Assembly (NCBI GenBank): GCA_900128395.1
Contig: LT649629.1
Span: forward strand, 1 to 17,713
From: Stramenopiles sp. TOSAG23-2
Lineage: Eukaryota > Sar
DNA length: 17,713 nucleotides
Reading direction: 5' to 3'
A model generated the notes under the pieces. That model was given only the letters and a program-made list of their open reading frames with translations. It was not told where the DNA came from and searched no databases. Below, piece by piece: positions 1 to 7,100 of this stretch; the stretch's first letter is position 1, and each line of letters begins with the position of its first letter. A program made the translations under genes and the position numbers.

Positions 1-405
1 ATATTGTGTCTTTTCTTTTTGTTTTGTTTATTCTTATTAATAGATATCTAAATATCAGTATTCTCATTCATTCATTATTTAGAATTATAATTATTGTTTT
101 GTTTATGTTGGGTGTTGTTGTTGGGGTGTGTCGTGGTTTACAAGAAGTTCGAAGGTTTTTGTTTTATTAAGGGATCCAGGCAGGACCTATTAAAAAACTA
201 ATTTAAGGGAGTTTAAAAAACCTTGTACACCACACTCCCGCCGGGGAAAACGAAAAAGGTCACACCTCACACTCCTCATCACCAAAAAAAAGCACAAAAG
301 CACAACTAAAAGTAACCGTTTAAAAATTATATTTTTATGTACACATTTTAAGATTGGTAATTACAAACCGAAAGAAATACAAAATACATATCGTACTACT
401 AATAC

Positions 406-439
<34 letters not shown>

Positions 440-466
440 ATTATATCTTAAAAATAAAATTAATAA
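1..466. other. Left-edge intergenic region, no gene seen
   Basis: No coding frame or RNA gene can be supported here. The plus strand is G/T-rich around 97-162, with several TTG and GGTGT runs. It becomes A/C-rich around 211-306, with CCTCACACTCCTCATCACC followed by an A run, and includes a short GC-rich patch (CTCCCGCCGGGG, 234-245). The last 60 bases before the first gene are almost pure AT. The region probably holds the promoter and 5' leader of the cysteine-rich gene at 467. I cannot point to a specific promoter element. Confidence 0.6.
406..440. repeat. AT dinucleotide microsatellite with GTAT tail
   Basis: An uninterrupted (AT)11 tract covers 406-427. It is followed directly by about three GTAT units up to 440. 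The tract ends 26 bases before the start codon of the cysteine-rich gene, so it lies in its 5' leader or core promoter. Length variation between strains would be expected for a tract of this kind. Confidence 0.9.
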
Positions 467-1863
467 ATGGATCATGATATTGAAGAGATAGATGCAGATG
501 GTAATATTATTGGAATTGGAGAAGAGACCATACCAAATACCGAACCAACACCTGCGCCACACATTACAGAGTTCTTCTTTGAGGAAATTAGAGAATTGTC
601 TCAAAAAAAAGTGTTTCAAGATGTTACAAAGGATATAGTTGGTGGTGATCCAAACAAGTTACATCTCCCTCCCGATATAGCTACTTCTGATAAAACTGGG
701 CATATGAAACCTATTTCAAGAGAACCACAAAAAAAATTAAAAAAATTTTTAAAAGACGTAAGATTATTAGAACCGCATAAGATACCAAGAGTAAAAATGG
801 GTGGTAATGGTATGGTCGAATTAAAAGCATGTTGCGCAACAGAAGTTTTAAAAAATGATTTAGAAATTGAGTATTTAGATGAAAGACAAGATGAACTAGA
901 CATCTTATGTCGACAAAAATCTCTAGAGCTCTATCACGAGACTGGAAATTTCATGGTTGATGATGCTATGAAAGTTGCATCAAAACGGCAAAAACTAGAT
1001 CAACTTCGATATGTCACGGAAATGGAAGAATATATACCAAGTATTCAATGTGTTTGTGCGAAAAGAGGAGAATGCAGTGGTTTAGGCAGCAAAGAACATA
1101 CAACTACAGAAAAGTACAACCAGCAAATTAACCCACTACTTGAACGGCAAAAATTGCTTTTCAAAGCAAAAAAAGCTGATAATATAACATTTAAAAGTAT
1201 GAAAATAAAAGATCTGGACAATAATTTGATGAGTTTATCCGACATAGATAAAGAACTAGGAAGATTACAAAAAGGAATAGATAAATTACAGATGGGACTT
1301 AGATGCGACTGCACGTGTTTCTTCTGTTTAGAGGATAGAAAACATCGAGATTGTGACTGTTCAAAATTTGAAAGAAGAGACAAAGCACGCCAGATTATAC
1401 CACATTATAAACCTAAAGTCCATGCAAAATGTAAATGCGAGGAACAAGCTCAAAGAGAAAAATTTGAAAATAAAAATAGAAATCGGCTTGCGTCTAGTAA
1501 GTATTTTCTCAAGAAAATCTTGAAAATAAATACATATTTTAAATTAATATTAAACGATTTACATGACTAACACTTAATAAAAATAAAACCAAAAATTTAA
1601 TTTATTTTCCCACTATAGGTTGTTCTATACGAGGTTGTAGCTGTTGTTGTGGTTATTGTTTATTGATGAAATCGAATTATATGAAAATGAGTTCAAATTC
1701 AACTTCGCTTTATTGTCCTTGCATCGGTCTAAGAGCTAATCAAAATGATGGAAGTCCATTATGCAATCATAGTGAAGACAATCCATGTCCTTGTACGTGT
1801 TTATTTTGCTCATCAGAAAAATCGCTATTAGGTTACTGCCCTAGCGCCAGGCATTATGTATAA
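467..1863 (+). CDS. Cysteine-rich protein of unknown function, two exons
   Basis: Join of 467-1496 and 1619-1863, giving 424 residues. I do not recognise the family. Without splicing the frame reads 24 residues into the intron and stops at 1568-1570. Splicing (343 codons plus one base, then 245 bases) restores an exactly in-frame, cysteine-dense C-terminus. Residues 1-60 are acidic and hydrophilic, 85-110 are Lys-rich, and roughly 215-275 look helical and possibly coiled coil. Cysteines appear as CC at 122-123, CVC at 195-197, and two matching modules: CDCTCFFC (280-287, then CDC at 296-298) and CPCTCLFC (400-407, then C417). CKC lies at 322-324 and a CSCCCGYC cluster at 350-357. The spacing suggests metal binding, which is inference. 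No signal peptide or membrane segment is seen. The start at 467 is the first ATG after AT-rich leader. The gene converges with the RING gene across 59 bp. Confidence 0.8.
1497..1618 (+). other. Spliceosomal intron, 122 bp, phase 1
   Basis: The donor is GTAAGT at 1497-1502 and the acceptor is TAG ending at 1618. A branch-site match TGACTAAC lies at 1564-1571, 47 bases before the acceptor, with a pyrimidine-richer stretch between. The intron is more AT-rich than its flanks and carries an in-frame stop at 1568-1570. Joining the flanks gives a serine codon (A from exon 1 plus GT from exon 2) and an open frame to 1863. The downstream frame has the same cysteine style as exon 1, which strongly supports the splice. 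Confidence 0.88.
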
Positions 1864-1922
1864 AGTATATAAAATTCCTTCTATTCAAAATGTGTTGAAT
1901 TACGAGAAATGATAATTTTTTT
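1864..1922. other. 59-bp gap between convergent genes
   Basis: The stop codons of the cysteine-rich gene and the RING gene face each other across only 59 bases. The gap is AT-rich and ends in a T run on the plus strand. Each transcript's 3' untranslated region probably extends into the opposing gene. No canonical AATAAA was found in the gap on either strand. Confidence 0.7.
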
Positions 1923-2840
1923 TTATTTTTTTTTAACATTTCTTTGTCTTCGTCTCCTAAAATATTTTTGTATACGTAAGACACCTCTTAGCCCACTTGG
2001 TTTTTCACTTTCACCACCATGTTGTTGAACATAAATAGTCCAAGCGTTTGGTTCTTCCCATTGCGTAGCTCCACTATATTGTTCATAAAAATAATATGCT
2101 TGATGTGCCTCATCCCACATTCGAAACCATACCTCAGATTCATAATGTTCTGCACCTAAACCAGTATCCCCATCATCCAACACAGCATTTTCCCACCAGT
2201 CGTTTAAACTATTTTGCCATTCTGTTAAATATGCTGTTTGTTCCTCTTTATAGTTTTCAAGTTGAGACGAATAATTGGTATAATACTCTTCCAAATCTTT
2301 GGAATATTTTAATACATCTTTATTATAAGCATCTTGTCTTTCTTGCCATAATCTTGCTCTCTCTTTCCATTCTTCAAGAGACCTTTGTATCTCTGTTGCA
2401 GAAGAAAAATGTGAGAGAACTGGTGGCCGCGGAGGCTGATCGAAGTCTATTTCTACGGATTGATTTACATTATCATTTACAGAACCGTTATTATAATTAT
2501 TTACATAATCGCCGGAGTTTTGATGATTGTTATTATATCCAACGGTCTCGATATTTTCTCTACATAAAGGACATACGATTAATTTAGAAGCACAATATAT
2601 ACATAAACTGCTGTGTCTACATGGATATAAAATAGCAGTTGGATAGCTATCATAACAAATAATACAAAGATTGTCGTCATGACCACTTCCAGCAGTATTA
2701 TTACCAGCCAAATATTTAGTTTCCTCGATTGCTTGAATTGCTTGATTTCGAGAGTGTGTTTTCGAGTGGACACGGAGATGTATAGCATTTTTAAACGATC
2801 GTATACATACAGGGCAAATGAATTCCTCTTGTGCTTCCAT
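1923..2840 (-). CDS. C2H2 / RING finger / WW / IQ-motif protein, probable E3 ubiquitin ligase
   Basis: A 305-residue protein is read from the ATG at 2838-2840. A C2H2 zinc finger comes first (C9, C12, H25, H29). A C3HC4 RING follows (C59, C62, C74, H76, C80, C83, C90, C93), of the compact type often C-terminal in E3 ligases. Residues 101-130 are Asn-rich. Residues 145-215 are Trp/Tyr/Glu-rich and helical, likely coiled coil. A WW domain lies at about 237-265 (W238 or W242, Y249-Y250, W261, P264). A basic IQ motif is at 290-300 (IQ, then RR, then R). From the families, RING implies E2 binding and ubiquitin transfer, WW implies proline-motif binding, and IQ implies calmodulin binding. Substrates are unknown. 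The frame stays open upstream to an ATG at 2984, adding 48 residues. I rejected that start because its first part lies in the repeat unit beginning at 2913 and the zinc finger starts immediately after 2840. Confidence 0.85.
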   Translation of the reverse strand: MEAQEEFICPVCIRSFKNAIHLRVHSKTHSRNQAIQAIEETKYLAGNNTAGSGHDDNLCIICYDSYPTAILYPCRHSSLCIYCASKLIVCPLCRENIETVGYNNNHQNSGDYVNNYNNGSVNDNVNQSVEIDFDQPPRPPVLSHFSSATEIQRSLEEWKERARLWQERQDAYNKDVLKYSKDLEEYYTNYSSQLENYKEEQTAYLTEWQNSLNDWWENAVLDDGDTGLGAEHYESEVWFRMWDEAHQAYYFYEQYSGATQWEEPNAWTIYVQQHGGESEKPSGLRGVLRIQKYFRRRRQRNVKKK

Positions 2841-2912
2841 GATTAACAGAATTAAAGCTAAACGTAAACGGCGACGATGGATTGATGTAAAGTCCTTTTC
2901 AGAATTGAAAAG
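2841..2912. promoter_or_regulatory. Upstream leader of the RING gene, bordered by a repeat
   Basis: Only 72 bases of unique sequence separate the chosen RING start codon (2840, minus strand) from the edge of the repeat array at 2913. The proximal promoter or the transcription start therefore probably lies inside repeat sequence. No TATA-like element stands out in the unique part. This is inferred from position only. Confidence 0.3.
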
Positions 2913-3162
2913 ATGGATAGTAATAAAGTATAAAGAAGTAATAATAAAATAAAAAATGTTGCAAAAAGAACAACAGCTATGCATGCACTTGTTATATATT
3001 GCATGTTATAATGTTGTGTGTTAGTGTTGCTACTACTAATACTAACCAGGGGGCAGGGCTAAAAAAAATATCTATTACATCGTACTGTGCTACTCTGGAC
3101 ACCAGAGATTTTCCTTGCCAGTACCCTGACAAGGAAAATAGTGCTGGAGTGCATCAATAATT
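2913..3162 (+). repeat. Repeat unit, copy 1 (diverged, 3'-truncated)
   Basis: This is the first of three head-to-tail copies. From 2913 it matches copy 3 (offset 532 at the start), including the full left end that copy 2 lacks. It differs from copies 2 and 3 by small insertions (an extra AT in GTTATATATTGC, an extra TTAGTG before the TGCTACTACT segment) and by about 41 extra bases between the A run at 3061 and the hairpin at 3108. It stops after GCATCAATAATTA and lacks the last ~110 bases of the full unit. It keeps the conserved hairpin ATTTTCCTTG (3108-3117) / CAAGGAAAAT (3130-3139). Confidence 0.9.
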
Positions 3163-3444
3163 ATAATAAAATAAAAAATGTTGCAAAAAGAACAACAGCT
3201 ATGCATGCACTTGTTATATTGCATGTTATAATGTTGTGTGTTGCTACTACTAATACTAACCAGGGGGCAGGGCTAAAAAAATTTTCCTTGCCAGTACCCT
3301 GACAAGGAAAATAGTGCTGGAGTGCATCAATAATTAACTTTTAAGGCAATCTGGGCGCTTTAAGTTAAAGTACTGCCCTATTGTAAACAAAGAAACGCCA
3401 CTACAGAGATAAATATTTTGTAAACCTTAAACTGACCGCAGCAT
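3163..3444 (+). repeat. Repeat unit, copy 2 (lacks first 28 bases)
   Basis: These 282 bases are identical to 3473-3754 at an offset of exactly 310. The copy joins copy 1 at AATTATAATAAAAT and lacks the leading ATGGATAGTAATAAAG segment found in copies 1 and 3. It contains the GCAGGGCT-A-run segment, the 10-bp-arm hairpin (3281-3290 with 3303-3312) and the full right end, which reads GACCGCAGCAT. No coding capacity is seen. Perfect identity to copy 3 in non-coding DNA indicates a recent duplication or gene conversion, or a duplicated stretch introduced by assembly. Confidence 0.93.
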
Positions 3445-3754
3445 ATGGATAGTAATAAAGTATAAAGAAGTAATAATAAAATAAAAAATGTTGCAAAAAG
3501 AACAACAGCTATGCATGCACTTGTTATATTGCATGTTATAATGTTGTGTGTTGCTACTACTAATACTAACCAGGGGGCAGGGCTAAAAAAATTTTCCTTG
3601 CCAGTACCCTGACAAGGAAAATAGTGCTGGAGTGCATCAATAATTAACTTTTAAGGCAATCTGGGCGCTTTAAGTTAAAGTACTGCCCTATTGTAAACAA
3701 AGAAACGCCACTACAGAGATAAATATTTTGTAAACCTTAAACTGACCGCAGCAT
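3445..3754 (+). repeat. Repeat unit, copy 3 (complete, 310 bp)
   Basis: This is the only copy with both ends, from ATGGATAGTAATAAAG to GACCGCAGCAT. Its 310-bp length equals the spacing between copies 2 and 3, so the array is a true head-to-tail tandem repeat. The hairpin lies at 3591-3600 with 3613-3622. The unit has no terminal inverted repeat that I can see, no poly(A) end and no open frame of note. It could be a non-autonomous dispersed element that became tandem, or a local satellite. Its family is not recognised. Confidence 0.93.
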
Positions 3755-4164
3755 GACGTACAACCAAAAAGAACGTACAGTACTATGTAGTATGAATAAT
3801 ATTTACACTTCGAATAATTTCTAATTTTGTATCAGTTTAAATTTTTTTGCTTTTTATATTTAATAACAGTAAAAGAGTATAATGTATGTAATAATAATGA
3901 TATTATTTTCTAATAAATTAGCATGAAAACACTATTATTAATATCGATATTAGTGTTGTCTCTATATATTTCGGTTGTATTATTATTATATTGTTATTAC
4001 TATTATTAATACTAATATTTGATCAATACACATATTTAAATCTTAAAACCCTTCTAATATAGTAATATATAAAAGTTAAATTATTCTGAAGCTATCTATC
4101 CAAATTCTTTCCCCATTTTACTAAATTATTCTTTCTTTGAAAGTTAAGAAAATAAGTAATTAAT
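3755..4164. other. AT-rich intergenic region upstream of the dynein gene
   Basis: No gene is seen. The stretch is dominated by A/T with runs of TTA/ATT triplets around 3960-4020. A 14-bp perfect palindrome (TAATATCGATATTA, 3939-3952) lies in the middle, flanked by AACAC (3928-3932) and GTGTT (3953-3957), which could extend the stem with a bulge. A pyrimidine-richer leader (about 4095-4140) precedes the dynein start codon. The region should contain the dynein promoter. Confidence 0.6.
4066..4075 (+). promoter_or_regulatory. Possible TATA box for the dynein gene
   Basis: TATATAAAAG matches the TATA consensus well and lies 90 bases upstream of the start codon. It is followed by a pyrimidine-rich stretch that could be a short 5' leader. 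In sequence this AT-rich such matches arise often by chance, so the call is tentative. Confidence 0.25.
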
Positions 4165-7100
4165 ATGAAACGAAATGCGAAACTGAGTCAATCAGAACCT
4201 ATACTAGGTTTTACACCTGCAGTAGATGAGAAAACAGAAGAAAAATCTCAAGTAAAATCTGCTTGGGGGGAGAAATCTAATAATGTTTCAAGCCAGAGAA
4301 GATCTGGTAGATCTGCACCTCGTATGCCACAGATGAAGCTTGGTAATCTTCTCCCACGTTTAGATTTGGAGCCTGTTGTAAATGCAATAAAAGTTGGGGA
4401 CGAAGAAGATAACAGGAAGAGAAAAAAGAAAGGGAAAAAAGTCGCAATGTCACCAAAAAAGTTAAAGCAATCTATGAAAAATTTAAAACCAGAAACTTTG
4501 CTGAAGCCATCGAAATCTATGACTGTTATTAAAAGTCCGACCAATTCAAAATTTGGCCCCCCACCATCTTCCCCTAATAGCAAACGTGGAACTCAAAGTC
4601 CGATGAAATCATCGATAAAACAAGGAAGCAGCAAAGTGTCAGCAACTCTTACTCCATCTTTATTCACGAAAGATTTAGGTGGGCTTCCCTCTTTACACAC
4701 TGCGTATGATGTTATCGCATATTTTGCTAAAAATGGCAATACTACACCTTTGAAGTTTGTATACTTGAATAAGGCGGAAACAGGCACAGACTGGCGTCCA
4801 TATGATCTGAATGTTGTAACAGCTGCCGAAGTGCAAGAAGAACATTATATTTTTTCCAGCAAAGGTGTCATGCATTTTACTAGTAAGCGTGGGCAAGAAC
4901 ACGTTAAAAAAGAGGACAGGGAAGAAAAGCCAACAAATATAATGACCCTTGCTCGCTGGACATATGAAGCAGCTGTGTTCAAAATGCTTCGCAGTTTTGC
5001 TACTTTTAAAAATTATTTAATTTGGAAAATGATGAAAAACTGGAGAACCGCAGTTAAATATATCCGATATTGCAAAATTCGAAGAACTGTTGGAAAGAAA
5101 TTATTTATTTTAAAAAAATTATTTCAAAACACAATTTTATCGGTATTAAAAAAAGCTGCGATATTTCAACAAACTTTGCTTTTCAATATGTCATTCAAAA
5201 AAACTGTTACGCTAGATGCCTTTGAGAATTTACAAGAAACAAGGCTTCGAGAGGTTTCTGAAGCACTTGATAAAATGTGTCAAGAATCATTTGCAGAAGC
5301 TTCTGATGTAAGTGGCCATATTAAAGATGAATTAAAGTCGTTAAGAAAGCGTTTAGCAGAACCAAGTGAAAAAAAATCAATGGCAGATGAAAGGATCGAA
5401 AGAGAGGGATTAATGGCAGCAATAGCGGAGCTAATAGGAGACAAGACACGTATACTTAAATTTTTAAAATTAATTGATCGCATGCTCATAGAAAGCGCAT
5501 TTGTACATGCATTAGATACATTTACTCGTTTCGTATCGCTTTGCCAAAATCAATCGCCTGCATTGCGCCTGGGCGTTTTAAAAATATCCGTGAGTCTTGG
5601 TCCAAACGGCGCTAGATTTTATCCCTCCGAAGCAGCTTTGACATCTAGAATCGACGAAGTTACAGACTCGATGTTGAAAACTCTAAACAATGCTCCACGC
5701 TTATCACTTTCCGCCAATATGAAGCTGCCTTTATCTGCTGGCGATTTGTTGTTTAAAGATGAAAAAATGCAGAAGCTAAGAGCTGCGTTACGTATGACTG
5801 CATCTAAAGCTTACGTCGCAGCAAGGACATATGGCGAAGGGTTTGAGAAATATAGAAATTTGTACGAATTTGTATCCGATTTTGATACAGAGGAGTACGG
5901 TGCAGAAAATCCGTCATTTGCAAAGCTATCGGCAGATCTCGATCAACTCGGAAAGTGGGATAAAGATATCCAAACAATGCGCTTGGAAAGAAATGTAGCC
6001 CCACTTTTGCTGGTGGGAGCACGTAGTTTTAAACAAACACTCGTTGATAAGATCGCAGTTCCACAAAAGGCGATTATGGGCTTAATACTAGGAGAAGGTC
6101 GCATTTTAGGACATGAAATCATTAAAGAATATAAAGATATATGTACTAAATTAACTATCAAGGAATCTATAAGTTTAAACAAACAAGCAGATTTTGTTGC
6201 AGAGTTAAAATTTGCCGAAGATGAAGAACAGAAATTGGAACAAAAAGTAGAATTGGTTCAAAATATCTATAGACGGCTGGACAAGATGGAAGTTAAAGTA
6301 CCTTTAGACGATCGCACTCAATTAGACGATGTACTCGAATGGGGCGACAAATTTCGTGCAACCACGGAGGATGGAAGAATTTATGTGAAAGAACAGGCAT
6401 CCAAATACGAAGATAAATTAAATGAAAATATTGCCGCATTAGAGAAGCAATGCGGAGAAATAACTGGTACATTGAACCAAAGCCCATATGTAGATGTAAT
6501 GGACGAAGATCCATCAATTGAATTCACTACGATGATTATGGAATCTTTAGACCATGTTAAACAGAACATGGAAAGCTTGGAGGCCCAAGTAACTCAACTG
6601 TCTAAGATTAAATCACTTTTTGATAATATGGAATACATCTGCACCCCTATGGACACGTTGAAAATGGTTTATGAAGGAAAGCGTAACACTTGGGACCTGT
6701 GTCAAAAATGGCGCACCCAACTCCATGATTGGTTTTATTCGGACGTTACCGTCATTTTCAACCCCGAAGCTAATAAAACAGGGTTAGATGCAAACGGTTT
6801 GGAAAAAGTTATTGATGAATATTTTGGAGATGCAAATGCGATTCGAAGAAAATCTCAAGATGATCCAGTAATCAATAATTTATTAACTGAAATAAAGGTA
6901 TATCGCCAAAAGCAAACTATGATGGGTCAGTTAGGACACCCAAGTTTACTTCCTAGACACTGGGAATCGCTATTCAAAATTTTAGACGAAGAATACAACG
7001 AAAGCGAGGAGATTACCCTAATGAAATTAGGCGAAGCTGGTGTCTTTGAAGATGGTAAATTAGAAATGTTAGATGAGGTGTGTGCAGTTGCAGGAAAAGA

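Noticed and set aside
130-165. GTTCGAAGG string as part of a tRNA gene
   Set aside because: It resembles a T-loop, but no matching acceptor, D-arm or anticodon arm can be built around it.
1497-1570. Unspliced C-terminus of the cysteine-rich gene (24 residues from the intron, ending at 1570)
   Set aside because: The segment is bounded by a strong donor, branch site and acceptor, has AT-rich composition, and its removal joins two cysteine-rich frames exactly.
2841-2984. N-terminal 48-residue extension of the RING protein
   Set aside because: Half of it lies in repeat DNA, and the zinc finger begins right after the ATG at 2840. It is kept only as a possible alternative start.
3087-3302. 71-codon plus-strand frame across the repeat array
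   Set aside because: It runs through the junction of copies 1 and 2 and has no recognisable domain. It exists only because of the repeat arrangement.
2913-3754. CRISPR-like or satellite array
   Set aside because: There are only three long units with no short repeat/spacer pattern, in a eukaryotic context with an intron-bearing neighbour.
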